Source of the DNA: Liriodendron chinense
Lineage: Eukaryota > Streptophyta > Magnoliopsida > Magnoliales > Magnoliaceae
Assembly (NCBI GenBank): GCA_003013855.2
Contig: ML058392.1
Coordinates: 1,674,001 to 1,738,000, forward strand
Direction: 5' to 3'
Length of the DNA: 64,000 nucleotides
The translations under genes were made by a program, and so were the position numbers. Positions 11,659-23,599 of this stretch are shown here, in pieces. Position 1 is the first letter of the stretch. The number at the start of each line of letters is the position of its first letter. The notes beneath the pieces were generated by a model. It did no database searches. It was not told where the DNA came from and was given only the letters and a program-made list of their open reading frames with translations.

Positions 11659-13259
11659 CTAGCCGCAACTCCTCGATCCTCCTCTCCTCCTCCTCCCGTC
11701 GACTGTCCTCCTCCTCCCTACGCCTTTGCTCCTCCTCCTCCCTACACCTCTTCTCCTCCTCCCTCTGCCTCTCCAGCTGCCCTCTAATCTCATCGACGAC
11801 GACCCGTAGCTGCTGACCCCCTTTCTCTCTGCGATATCAGCTCGGCGTAAAACGCTCTCACCAGCTACGGATCGGCTGGAGCCACCCCTAGTGGGTGTCA
11901 TGAGCTTGGCACCATGGCTAAGCCCACGCACATATCCAGAACGGGTGCCAAGCACCTCGCTCAGGATTTCTGGCTCACTCCGCTGACTACCATCGGGAGT
12001 GGGCTGACAGCGTATGGTGTTCATCACCGCCTGTAATGAAAACATATGAAATTTCATAAAAAATGACATGAATGGCATTATTATCAATCAATGCGTAATT
12101 AAATTTTACAAAGTAAAGATTTTTACCCAATGCTCACTGGCTCTAGGATGAACTCAAGATCTCGTCGCCTGCCGACAGTGAGTCCCTCTGTAGAGGTCTA
12201 CTAGTCCAGGCTCCTGGCCAGAGACGGAATCTCGCTGCGCAATCGAAAGGAAAGAAGACTTATAATAAATACCAATGAAAATAATATATTAACTTAATAA
12301 TCATCAATAATTTCTTACTATGTCGTAACGATGTCGTACAAATGACTTTGAACCAGCTATGTGGTTCACTTGTAACTTTTTCCTGTTCGCAGAATTTATT
12401 CTACTCCTCTTCTGAACACATTATACAAAATACATTGCTATTAATTGTGAATTTAATTACGAATTTAATTGTTACCTTAAGATATCGTAATTTTGTAAAT
12501 ATTACCTGAAAAGCCTTCGACGAAAATCTCTCGTAGAGTATCCGCCAGTCGTCTGTAGTCACGTGCAGGTGGTGCGAACATTACGGCCTCATCGTGCGTC
12601 CTGCACCACTTGTACCGCTCGTATAACTCTCTGCGGTACTCCTTGAATCGCTCTCTAATCATGTCGTCGACGGCATGAGAAATGTAAGGAACATTTAAAT
12701 CGAAGACAAATTTATCCTGCAGTTTCGTAAATAATTGATTAAGGCAATAAACCTATTAAGAATAGGACTTAACCGTAAATGAACTTTCACAAAAGAAAAT
12801 TTTAATTTACTAAAATTTACCTGAAGGCGCTGATGGATGAGCTGTCGCACATCATCTATCACGTCAGTCCAACGAGGGGTGATGGCGGGGATCAGAGATT
12901 GGCATAGGACACCGACCTTAGACGTAAACAGTCTGGCACTGTCCCCAAAAAGTCTAAGGCAGTCTTGTGGGAACTCTACTGCCACCCTACCTTCACGCGT
13001 AAGTCACTGTAAAACTAATCCACGCGTGGGTCCACGTCCTCGTCGGCTGGTAGAAGATGCTGTCGCGAAAAGAAATATATAAGTTACAACATAAACAGAA
13101 ATCACTAGATAAATGTCTAGACTTACATGGCCAGTGTATGCTGAACTGAAGGATCAGACGCCTGTGATGCACCGTGCAACGTTGATGCTGTCTACGTCGC
13201 ATCACGGGTGGAAGGGATAGATCCAGTGCGCGAACGACCTGATCTCCCACCTGGTGCCA
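11659..13259 (-). pseudogene. TNPA-like CACTA second protein (Transposase_24 / Ptta family), decayed
   Basis: Probable exons on the minus strand start at ATG 13259 (MAPGGRSGRSRTGSIP). The first exon contains an in-frame TAG and ends at a good donor (CCAT then GTAAGT, near 13127), with an acceptor TTTTCGCGACAG near 13061. Later pieces, such as 12695-12985 (FPQDCLRLFGDSARLFTSKV) and 12477-12662 (RERFKEYRRELYERYKWCRT), match the conserved block of plant Ptta/En/Spm transposases, followed by the NSANRKK-type motif near 12380. The C-terminal part (11659-12087) is Arg/Gly/Ser-rich. Exon borders are approximate. It would bind element ends; here it is likely non-functional. Confidence 0.7.
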
Positions 13260-13557
13260 TGACTGAATATATATGTCTGAAATACAAACTTATAAATTTA
13301 AACAATGTCAATGCAAGTTTATGAACATCGATATAATAAACACATTAAACTTTACAATCCAAGTAGTGTTCATAGTAGAATGAATTTGTGCATATGCTTA
13401 GAGAGATGATAAAAATATAATTAGACCATTACACTATAATGCAAGCAAAATATAATAAAACCGTAAACAGAATATAAAAGTTGAAAAATCTATTATACAT
13501 TGTCATTTGATATTAAATACATATATTTCTTTGTAATACAAATCAACTTCGGATCAA

Positions 13558-13938
13558 CTATCCGAAATACTCCCTGCGTAAGTTATCGTACGCTGCAGAT
13601 GTATACGTCAAGCTGTATGAAGCATTCGGCATTGTTACAACCAACATGCCAGTCACAATAGGAGAAATCTGATCTCTCGGGACTCCGTTCATATATTCAA
13701 GTGACAATATCGCATCTTCCATACGAAGTTTTCCGTGGTTATATTCCTCCATTAGGTCCGAAATTTCTTTGAGATTGTATAATCTTTCATCTAAGTCATC
13801 GTCTTCCTCCCTATATTTTTCGACCAGACCGGATATCTCTCTGCCCCTACAAGAAGAATATAGGGCCGGAAAGTCCATCCGCAACAGCCGATGAAGTATG
13901 CTGCTTGCTTCCGCTACGCTCCAGTTTGTAGAGGACAT
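13558..13938 (-). CDS. Small ORF of unknown function inside the CACTA element (126 aa)
   Basis: Uninterrupted 126-codon frame beginning MSSTNWSVAEASSILHRLL, between the TNPA-like and TNP2-like genes and on the same strand. It is acidic in the middle (EKYREEDDDLDERLYNL) and probably largely helical there. No signal peptide, membrane segment or known motif was seen. Its neighbours have in-frame stops but this frame does not. It could be a third element-encoded protein, an exon of one of the neighbours, or chance. I do not recognise the family. Confidence 0.45.
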   Translation of the reverse strand: MSSTNWSVAEASSILHRLLRMDFPALYSSCRGREISGLVEKYREEDDDLDERLYNLKEISDLMEEYNHGKLRMEDAILSLEYMNGVPRDQISPIVTGMLVVTMPNASYSLTYTSAAYDNLRREYFG

Positions 13939-14075
13939 GATCAGAAAGCGACTTAACTATAAATGTGGATTATAAACAAGTCAATTCAGGGAATAAATCA
14001 TGACTTGTAAAACATATATACATGTAATAATCAAATTAATCGAATTGAAAAATGACATGTAAATCTTGTATACAT

Positions 14076-17000
14076 TTAATAATTGTCGTCTGAATCATTA
14101 TCGCTTAGGACTCTTTCTTCTTCACCATCACTATCGCTGATCAGTATTTCCTCTTCATCATCTGCAACGTCGTCATCAATGAAAGCACTATCATCTCTAA
14201 CTATGTCATTTATGATTGAGGCATGAACATGATCAGGTGACACATCATCTCTATTCAATTGCACCACATCAATATCAACATCTGGATCATCTCCTCTATC
14301 CCAAGATGGCATGTCTTCTTGATATGCTTGTTCAACTGACGACGTTCCATTTTTCCCTTCATCACTATCTTCAACGTCCAGTTCGGGAACGTCAAATATG
14401 TTACTGGGCTTTATTTTCTGCACCACGTGCCAAGAGCCGCCTAACTTGGTGTCAGCGAGGTAGAATACTTGTTCGGCTTGATCGGCTATGATAAATGGAT
14501 CAAATTTAAACCACTTCTGAGATAAATTTACGCTCGTGAAGTAGTTATCAGTCTATATTCCCAACTTCTTATTTTCAATGTCCCACCAATCGCATTTAAA
14601 GAAGTACACCCGCTTTCTCATACAATAACCCAACTCAATAATATCCGTCAAAATTCCATAAAAATCAATTTCTACCTCCTCATGCGTTCCCTTCACAACT
14701 ACCCTACTATTTTGTGTGGTCATATACTTCTCACGCTCTTCAGTGTGGAACCGAATCCCGTTTACAATACAACCTGTATATCTAGATACACGTCTATCAG
14801 GGCCACACGCCAGTGAGTAGAGTGCATCAAGCGCATCCGCAGAGTTGCTAACGCGCAACATCTTCATCTATCATCACGTACAGAATATAAATGTTTATAG
14901 ATTTGAGATTATGTGTAAATATTGTGCAATACAACAATATTGTAAGTATGAGGAGATAGAAGGGAAATTAATCTTACACATTTTGTGAACCATTCTGGAA
15001 ACTGATCCTGATGCATTCGATCCTAATTTGTAGGGTATTGGGACTTCATCTCCTCGATGTGTTTGCTATACACAATTGGCACGGTGTCAGCAAGAAATTT
15101 TAAGATCATCGTATGTAAATATACAATTATTGATTAAAGACTTTCTCTAAGTACGACTCTATTTCTTCATAGTTATGCAACACATATCACCACGCTTTTG
15201 CTTGATCCCGAAGGTCCATATCCTGAAATGTTGGCGATCCTAAAGGACGGACGTTATGTGCGAATACAGATATGAGTCCTTGTTCATGCTCCTGCCCTTC
15301 ATCGGCATTCCGATCTTCTTGGTTGAATCTAGTCTCTACACCACGAAGATACATGGAGCAAAATGTCAGGCACTCATTATCAATGTACGCCTCAGCAAGG
15401 GATCCCTCTGGATGTGCTTTATTCCTCACATATCGTTTTAATGTGTGAAGGTATCTGTATACAAAATCACTATGTTTAGGACATGAAAACATGGATATAC
15501 GTAGTTTATGGAATGAATAAAAATTTATGATCATTGTTCTATCACCTTTCGATCGGATACATCCAACGATATTGTACTGGGCCTGCAAGCTTCGCTTCGT
15601 GTGGTAAGTGAATCGCTAGGTGTACTATGACATCGAAAAACGCAGGTGGAAATATTCTTTCAAGTTTGCAAAGAATTATGACAATATCCTTCTCCAGTCG
15701 TTTAATAACCTCTACATTCAAAGATTTCGAACACAAATCCTTAAAGAATATCCCCAACTCAATTAGCGCAGCACTGACATCCTTGCTAAGGAATCCACGA
15801 ATCGCAACCGGTAGTAGACGTTGCAGAAGGACGTGACAGTCATGACTTTTCATTCCTGTTACCTTACAGTCCGTAATGTTTACGCGCCGAGAGATACTCG
15901 ATGCATACCCATCGGGAAACTTCACCGATCTCAACCATTCACATAAACGCTTTTTCTCTAGTTTTGTCAATGTGTAGCAGGCTGCTGGTATAGTATATGA
16001 ATTTTCATGTGGTTACAAGTGCAACTCTTTCCTTAAACCCATTGCTTGTAGATCCAATCGAGCCTTAAAACTATCTTTGTTTTCTTCTCTATGTTCATCA
16101 ATGTTCCAAAGACATTGTCACATATATTCTTCTCAATATGCATGACATCCAAGTTGTGTCGCAATTTCAGATGACGCCAATAGGGCAACTAAAAAAAATG
16201 CTCTTCTTCCTCTAGTTATACTCCAATACTGTACATTTTTTCTTCTTCAAGTGCGATGCCTTACCAAATCTAACTTCTTCAATGTTACTCAGTTGTTATA
16301 ACACATCTTCTCCAGATAGTTCTTTCGGTGGTGGCCTGTGATCTTATTTGCCATCAAAGATCATCGTCTTCCTGCGCCAACTATGATCCCTCGGAAGGAA
16401 GCGACGATGGCCCATATATCACTTTTTTTACCATGCTTCAATGACAATGAACAAGTCTCAGTACTACATGTAGGACAAGCCAACTTTCCCTTCGTGCTCC
16501 ACCGGACAAATTCCCATATGTAGAGAAGTCATTTATTATCCACAAGACCACTGCATGCAATCGAAATGCCTGTTCTACATAAGTGTCATACGTCTAGACA
16601 CCTTGACTTCGCAACTCGTTTAACTCATCTACTAATGGTCGCAAATATACATCAATGTCATTCCCCGGTGACTTCGGTCCAGGAATAAGCAACGACATCA
16701 TAAAAAATGATTCCTTCATACACAACCAAGGAGGTTAATTGTAGGGCATAAGTATCACTGGCCACATACTGTACGAGCTACTCATATTACCAAATGGATT
16801 AAAACCATCACTTGCAAGACTTAGCCGAACATTGCGAGAATGCTCTGCAAATCAGTCATATTGCTTATCAAAATGTTGCCAGGCTTCAGAGTCAGTGGGA
16901 TACCTCAATCTATTATCATCATGAACGCGTTTCTCCTTATGCCACCTCATATCTTCAGCCGTCTTGCTCGACGTAAACAATCTTAGTAACTTGGGTTTCA

Positions 17001-17802
17001 ATGGAAAGTACCTTAACACCTTTTGTGGAATTTTCTTACGCTTGGCTTCATCATATTTCCACCTAGACTCTCCACATTGTGGACACTCTTCAACATTTTC
17101 ATGTTCTTTCCAATACAATACACAATCATTTATATATGCATGTATGAGGATGTAACCAAGGCCCAAGTCTCGCATTGAGGATTTTGCCTCGTAATGAGAC
17201 TTAAGCAATGTCTCGCCTTCAAGTAATACTTCTTTCAACAAGCCAAGTAACATATCGAACAATTTTTTACTCCAACGATTTGTTGTCTTTAAATGAAGTA
17301 ACCTTGTAAGGAAATTCAACTTGGAGAAGTTCCGACACCCCGGATAAAGTGGACGTTGCGCATCCCTCAACATCCTACTAAACTTTTCTGATTCGGCATC
17401 ACCCATAGGAGGAATATCCTGGCTACTACTTGTTGCTGTAAAATCAATATCCGCAATTGTTCCCCTTAACACATCCCCTATGATATCTTGCATTTCGTCA
17501 ACGTCTTCATCCTCCTCATTAGGCACAATTGGGTCAGCAAGGACTTTAGTGGCCTCAACTCTTTGGTGAAAGTCTTCACCATGATGAATCCACCAAGTGT
17601 AACCCTGGTCAATCCCAACTATGAACAAATTGGCTTCTACTTTGTCTAAAGTCTTGTGAACCATGTTCTTGCATTTTCGGCATGGACACCTAATTCTATT
17701 ACCTGAATCTGCCCGATATCGCGGAAATTCCATGAACTCCTTAACACCTTGTTTATACTCTGGGCTAAATCGATTCTTAGCTCGCATCCAACTCTTATCC
17801 AT
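14076..17802 (-). pseudogene. TNP2/TNPD-like CACTA transposase, broken
   Basis: The N-terminal frame 17802-16852 (316 aa) starts MDKSWMRAKNRFSPEYKQG, the transposase-associated domain, with CPCRKCKN and WWIHHGE, followed by the start of the Transposase_21 domain (CPQCGESRWKYDE). Continuing in frame, the Transposase_21 core (SDGFNPFGNMSSSYSMWPV) is readable but carries stops at about 16850 and 16736 and another near 16600. Downstream pieces match DUF4218 (15542-15970, GMKSHDCHVLLQRLLPVAIR), DUF4216 (14553-14867, CDWWDIENKKLGI) and the acidic tail (14076-14426). Domain order is normal for the family. Full-length catalytic protein is not possible without repair, so it is called a pseudogene. Confidence 0.88.
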
Positions 17803-17816
17803 ATCTACAATGCAAA

Positions 17817-19020
17817 GATTAGAGTCAGGTTTAGTTTAGAGTTGTGGATTTAGTAATAGGTGTAGGTTTAGGTTAGGTGATTTAAGTTTAGGATTAGGTT
17901 TAGGCATAGGTTTAGAATTTCGGGTTCGAGATCGGTTTTAGGGTTAGGTTTGCGTGTTTGGGTCTAGGTTTAGTTTAAAGTTGTGGATTTAGGAATAGGT
18001 GTAGGTTTAGGTTAGGTGATTTGAGTTTAGGATTAGGTTTAGGCATAGGTTTAGAGTTTCGGGTTCGGGATCGGGTTTAGGGTTAGGTTTGCGTGTTTAG
18101 GTTAGAGTTGTGGATTTAGAAATAGGTGTAGGTTTAGGTTAGGTGATTTGAGTTTAGGAATAGGTATAGGCGTAGGTTGAGAATTTCGGGTTCAGGATCG
18201 GGTTTAAGGTTAGGTTTTCGAGTTTGGGTCTATATTTAGTTTAGACATGTGGATTTAGAAAAAGGAGTAGGTTTAGGTTAGGTGATTTGAGTTTAGGATT
18301 AGGTAAAGGCGTAGGTTTAGAGTTTCGGGTTCGGGTTCGGGATAGGGTTTAATGTTAGGTTTTCGAGTTTGGGTCTAGGTTTAGGTTAGAGTTGTGGATT
18401 TAGGAATAGGTGTAGGTTTAGGTTAGGTGATTTATGTTTAGGATTAGGTATAGGCGTAGGTTCAGAATTTCGAGTTCGGGATCGGGTTTAAGGTTAGGTT
18501 TTCGAGTTTGGGTCTATGTTTAGGTTAGAGTTGTGGATTTAGGAATAGGTGTAGGTTTAGGTTGGTGATTTGTGTTTAGAATTAGGTATAGGCGTAGGTT
18601 TAGAGTTTCGGGTTCGGGATTGGGTTTAGGGTTAAGTTTTTGAGTTTGGGTCTAGGTTTAGGGTAGGTGAATGGATTTAGGAATAGGTGTAGGTTTAGGT
18701 TAGGTGATTTGAGTTTAGGATTAAGTTTAGGCATAGGTTTAGAATTTCGGGTTCGGGATCGGGTTTAGGGTTATGTTTTTGAGTTTGGGTCTAGGTTTAG
18801 GTTAGGTGAATGGATTTAGGAATAAGTGTAGGTTTAGGTTAGGTGATTTGAGTTTAGGATTAGGTATAGGCGTAGGTTTAGAGTTTCGGGTTCGTGATCG
18901 GGTTTAGGGTTAGGTTTTTGAGTTTGGGTCTAGGTTTAGGTTAGGTGAATTGAGTTTAGGTTTAGGTTTAGCCGTAGCTTATAGGTTTTAGTTTTAGGTT
19001 TATGCTTTTGGGTTTAGGGT
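17817..19020. repeat. About 139-bp minisatellite, about 8 copies, telomere-like words
   Basis: The word TGTAGGTTTAGGTTAGGTGA (or close) recurs at about 17861, 18000, 18127, 18266, 18411, 18550, 18688 and 18827, spacing mostly 138-139 bp. Each unit is made of TTTAGG/TTAGGT words with CGGGTTCGGGATCGGG. It lies directly upstream of the TNP2 start, so it may be part of that gene's promoter region. Confidence 0.9.
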
Positions 19021-19046
19021 GTAGGTCTTGGAAACTCAACCAACTC

Positions 19047-19545
19047 ACGGATAGCTCCGAAGCACATCCGGGTCTGCTCCATACAAAGTGGACCTGTCCA
19101 AATGGCCAGGCCACCCATATTGCTGTCCATAGGAAATGGACAACTTCATCATGGTCATAACAGCGGTTCCCACCTTCCAGGGACCCCCACTCAACATCCG
19201 GATAGCTCCGACGCACATCCATATCTGCTCCATCAATTTCGAGCTAATATATAAACACAGGCCTGTCCAAATGGCCAGGCCACCCATATTGATGTCCATA
19301 AGAAATGGACAGCTTCAACATGGTCACAACAACGGTTCCCACCTTCCAGGGACCCCCGCTCAACACCCGGATAGCTCCAACGTACATCCGGGTCTACTCC
19401 ATTAATTTCGAGTTAATACATAAACACGGGCCTGTCCAAATGGCCAGGCCACCCATATTGCTGTCCATAGGAACAGGACAGCTTCAGCATAGTCACAACA
19501 GCGGTTCCCACCTTCCAGGGACCCCCACTCAACATCAATATCAAT
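19047..19545. repeat. 169-bp tandem repeat, about 3 copies
   Basis: CCTGTCCAAATGGCCAGGCC recurs at 19093, about 19262 and 19431, exactly 169 bp apart, with CGGTTCCCACCTTCCAGGGA in each unit. A partial relative (TAGCTCCGACGCACATCC) appears near 20065. The overlapping ORFs here are by-products of the period. Confidence 0.9.
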
Positions 19546-20195
19546 CAACTACTCTTAATCACAAGTACCATGTTCGTCATCTAATTTGCCACTAAATGAT
19601 AATATAATAAAATCAGTCGCCCATCCAAGGATGGATAGATTGAAATGCTATCATTATTTCCATTTAAATGCCCAAGCCTAAATTTTGACAATGTCTCCCC
19701 CTATCTCTCCATATATATTTATCTTACATTTCATTTCCACGTCAACTATCCACACATTGTGTGGATTAAATTGACAATGGAAAAAAACATAAGAAACATA
19801 TTCAGGGAGAATAGGAGAGTTACCGCACGAAACTAATGACAGAGCCTGTAAATGACAAACAACGAGAACATTCCAATCTATCCAACCTTAGACTGTCCAA
19901 CAGGACAATTTGACAGATTTCTATACCTCCAAAACACACTTTATCTATGCTCGGCAATATAGAAATCTCCAAATGGGCTAACTGATTCTATTATACTACC
20001 ATTTGTGGATAAAAAATAACCATTAATAATAAGCCAAATACATCCACATAAATCAACCACGGGTAGCTCCGACGCACATCCAGGTTTGCTCCATCAATTC
20101 CAGATACACAAGCACATGAAAATGACAGAATCATCAACACCATAAATCAAGTCTAATCAAATACCTAATGAGTATTTTCTGAACAAATAAGTATG
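19546..20195. other. CACTA internal filler
   Basis: AT-rich, no gene recognised, apart from a fragment of the 169-bp unit at about 20050-20100. Confidence 0.5.
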
Positions 20196-20746
20196 TATGG
20201 GGCCCACCATGGGAATCGGATTGCGTGCGGAGTTACTCCGCACGCTCTTATCGTGAAGAGTAAACTCAGTTGGGCCCACCTAACTCCGCACGCTCTTATC
20301 GTGAAGAGTAAACTCAGTTGGGCCCACCTAGAATGTATGTGATTTATCTATTCCGTCCTTATGTTTTTCCACCTCATTTTAGTGGTTGAGCCCAAAATTT
20401 AAGCATATCCAAATCTTAAGTGGACCATGCCATGAGAAACAGTGGGAATAATGATTTCCACCATTCCCAGGCCCTACAGTGATCTTTATTTGTCATCCAA
20501 CCTGTTCATAAGATCACATGGATATGGATGAAGGGAAAACACAAATATCAGCTTGATCCAAAACTTCTGTGTCCTCCAAGAATTTTTCAATGATAGACAT
20601 TCAATTCACACTTGTGGTGTGGTCCACTTTAGATTTTGACATGCTTCATTTTTGGGCACCATACCTAAAATTTCCTGCTAAGATGGATGGACGGAGTGGA
20701 CAAAATACGTAAATCACTGTGGACCCCACAGAGTTTACTCCTCACA
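20196..20746. mobile_element. Fold-back MITE copy inside the CACTA element
   Basis: Starts near GGGGCCCACCATGGG and ends near CACTGTGGACCCCACAG. The halves are complementary around the middle (AAGTGGACCATGCC against GTGGTCCACTTTAG; AACACAAATATCAG shared with the copy at 27180). A 48-bp direct duplication (CACGCTCTTATCGTGAAGAG at 20241 and 20289) is present. Same family as 26330-26600 and 26983-27364. Confidence 0.65.
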
Positions 20747-20839
20747 AATATATGCTTGATCCAAAACAGTGGATAGCGACGATGAGCCCCACAATTAGAT
20801 ATTTCAATTTTTTTTAATTGTAAATCACAAATTTGGAAT

Positions 20840-21085
20840 TTAAAATTTAAAATCCCTAATTATGGATTTTAATTTTGAAATCCCTCATTAGGGGATTTTA
20901 ATTTCGAAATCCCTAATTAGGGATTTACTAAATCAGTGGGCCCCACCAAATAGTGGACAGCTAAGGCAGACCCCACATGCAATGGACGATGGAAAGTGAC
21001 GGTGGGACCCACATGCAATGGACAACAACGGTGGGACCCACATGCATTGGACATCGATGGTGGGACCCACATGCATTGGATTTTG
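20840..21085. repeat. AATCCCTAATTAGGGATT palindromes and a 29-bp tandem repeat
   Basis: AT-rich palindromes with AATCCC/GGGATT arms lie at about 20845-20930. Three copies of a 29-bp unit containing the perfect palindrome GTGGGACCCAC follow at about 21002, 21031 and 21060. GA microsatellites follow at 21110-21132 and 21330-21395. Confidence 0.8.
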
Positions 21086-21326
21086 GCAGTGGGCCCCACA
21101 ATCAGCAACAAGGAGAGAGAGAGAGAGAGAGGGGAAATGGAGGAAGAAGGAAGGGGGAGAGGGTTACCAGAGGAGGCGGCGGCGTACGGAGGCCGGTGGA
21201 GGCGTGTGGCTACCGGTGACGGTGGTCCGCTGGGGGGGTGGTCGGCTGAGATGGGTGGGCCGCCTGTGACGGTGACGGCCGGTGGTCGGAGCTAAGGGAG
21301 AGGTGAGAAGGGTGGGTCGCGTGCAC

Positions 21327-21376
<50 letters not shown>

Positions 21377-21432
21377 CGAGAGAGTGAGAGAGACAGAGAA
21401 ATGAGGTAGGGCCGATCGGGGTCATTAAAATA

Positions 21433-21880
21433 AATGACTTTTACTGACGAAAATTTTCGTCGGTAAAAATCATTTTAAATACTTTTAGCGACGAAAATTT
21501 TCGTCAGTAAAAGTCCTCTCTTTTACTTGGCAGGAATCAGACATTATTACCGACAGGCAATAATCGTCGGCAAAAATGTCTTTTACCGACGAAAATTTTC
21601 GTCGGTAAAAGTCTACCTTTTCTCGACGAAATGTTTCGTCGGTAAAAGCCAAATTTTCTGCTTTAATTTTTTAGCGACAGGTATTTTCGTTGGCAGTAAA
21701 CTTTTTACCTACGAAATCATAATTTCGTCAGTAAAAGTGTATGGCGGGAAGCAAATCCAGCGGTGGCGGGAAGTTGGAATGATTTTTACCGATGATTTCT
21801 TTATTTCGTCGGGAAAAATATTTTTTCCCAACGAAAATAATTCCGTTGGTAATACTTTCGTCGGTAAAAAGCTGTTTTCT
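21433..21880. repeat. Right subterminal palindrome array of the CACTA element
   Basis: The same TTTTACCGACGAAAATTTTCGTCGGTAAAA-type units as the left end in shorter, varied form. They mark the promoter-distal side for the minus-strand genes' far end and the TNP2-proximal terminus. Confidence 0.85.
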
Positions 21881-21890
21881 TGTAGTGATC

Positions 21891-23599
21891 GTGGGCGGAT
21901 GCATGCTAGACATGAAAAATCGATGGTTGATGATGGTGAGCTCGAAACTCTGATGTTGCGAATGTACAGGGGCTGTCCGTCGGATGATGGAGGATGTTTA
22001 CACTTGTGAAGGCGGGACGAAAGCTAGGTGATGTGGTGTGGTCCACTTGCTTGTCTTGAGGCATCTATAAATGGATGAGTTGGATTAAATTGACATGTCC
22101 AGACGTTGAAGTGGTGGGGCCCACCTTGGCTCTTGGAAGACGGGATGTACACACAAGACGAAGGCCATTGATGATGGGTATGGCGTCCTCAACTGATGGA
22201 CGGCTGAGCGGCTTGGTGGAGATGTGGGCCCCTCCTGACGTTGGAGTGCTGGAGAGGAAGATGAAGATGGAGGAAGGGATGTTGGACGGAGGTCCTGCAC
22301 CTGTGGACTGGTGGACGTCCACTTCTACTGGATGGCGGTGAACAACCGATTGTTTCTTCTGCTGGCATGAGGGTTGATCACAGATGAACTGGATGGAGAT
22401 GATTCTCCACATCGTGGCTACTGGACATGGATGAAGGAGGCGTCCCAGCTATTGGAGTGGATAATTGAAGAGGATGGATTATCCATGCTGGATGTTGGAT
22501 GATGTAAGCTTCGTTGTTGGTTAATGGTGTCCTTAGCATGGAGTTGGACGGATGGATGTAGACTACAAGAGCTTGATGTTGTTGGGATTTGGAGCTGGAG
22601 ATTAAAGGTGTGGTTGACCGCATGAGATGGATGGGCAGTTACTGGGAAGAGCTTCATGTGCTGCAACGGCTGGGTTTTTATTTGCTGTAGACATTGTAGC
22701 TTGCTGGCTCTGATGGACGGCTGGATGGTGAAGATGGTCCGTGAGATTCGGATATGCTTAAGAATGACTGAATTGGTGGGGTTCTGCACGGACTGCTAGC
22801 GGGAGATGTGTGCGACATTGCTGCTACTGAGGAGCGAGTTCCACTATGAAGGAGACTGTAACAGATCTGAGTCTGTGATAAGGTTCTGGGTGAGGGAACT
22901 TTGTGGCTAAGGTTTCTCATGCATCTAATACTGATGAACGGGGCAGATCTATGAGGTGTGATCAACGACTGGGCTTTGAGGGGGTTGCATGTTCTAGACA
23001 GCTGCGGAACGTTGGAGCTGAGGAGATGTGATGGTTGCACAACATGTGAGTGTAGATCCCGCTGGGAAGAGAGGATGGATAGCCCATCTGTGTGTTGGTT
23101 GATCAGGTGTTGATGATTGAAGATGGCCCACCTGTTGGGTAGCGCCGATGGGGTCCACCTTGATGGCCCACATGTTGAACAATGGAAAAGGACGGTCGTT
23201 GATGAAGAATGGCAGAAGCTCCTCTTTGATTATGGATGGTTGGAGAAGATCCAGCCCTTGGGCTTTGCTGGGGCATGTGAAGCTTGAAGGAGGGAGTTTC
23301 CTTCCCTGGCACGTGTAGAGGTTTGAGAGACCCACCTTTATTGTACTCGTTCAAGGCATGATGGAGCTGCACACGTGTAGACGGAATCTATATCTCTGGT
23401 TTGTAAATGATGGTTGAAGGTGGTGTTCCTTGGACGGTGGAGATTAATCTCCATCTTTATGTCGCAGGTGTTGCTGCAAGTTGGAAAAAAGGTGGAGAGG
23501 TGAACTTTTAGGATGGGTGCGGTGTCTGCCATTGATGAGGTGAAGAACGATTGAATGACGAAGAAAAAGATCAAATCGGCCCTATCATGGGCACCAATC
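21891..23599. other. Right internal segment of the LARD-like element
   Basis: 1.7 kb of GATGGACGG/TTGGA-rich sequence with many overlapping ORFs on both strands, a composition artefact. No protein family recognised. It ends at CATGGGCACCAATC, immediately before the right LTR. Confidence 0.55.

Larger units (their letters stand above)
10734..21887 (-). mobile_element. CACTA (En/Spm) DNA transposon, 11.15 kb
   Basis: The ends are inverted: CACTACAAGAAA at 10734 and TTTCTTGTAGTG ending at 21887. A second matched block, TTTTTACCGACGAAA, lies just inside. The 3-bp target duplication ATC lies on both sides (10731-10733 and 21888-21890). Both ends carry palindromic subterminal arrays. Two decayed transposon genes (TNP2-like, TNPA-like) read on the minus strand. 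Stops in both make autonomous movement unlikely, although the ends look intact enough to respond to a transposase supplied elsewhere. Confidence 0.95.

Noticed and set aside
11566..11787. Plus-strand Pro-rich ORF (73 aa)
   Set aside because: Antisense to the Arg/Gly-rich tail of the TNPA-like gene; composition explains it.
17817..19020. True telomere or CRISPR-like array
   Set aside because: Units are about 139 bp and heterogeneous rather than pure TTTAGGG, lie inside a transposon, and lack a repeat-spacer pattern.
19136..19595. ORFs over the 169-bp repeats (MDN/MDSFN... peptides)
   Set aside because: Both strands and several frames are open because of the tandem repeat; no independent coding evidence.
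22065..23574. Stacked ORFs on both strands in the LARD internal region
   Set aside because: Many frames open at once, biased composition and no family motifs; this fits stop-poor repeat DNA, not genes.
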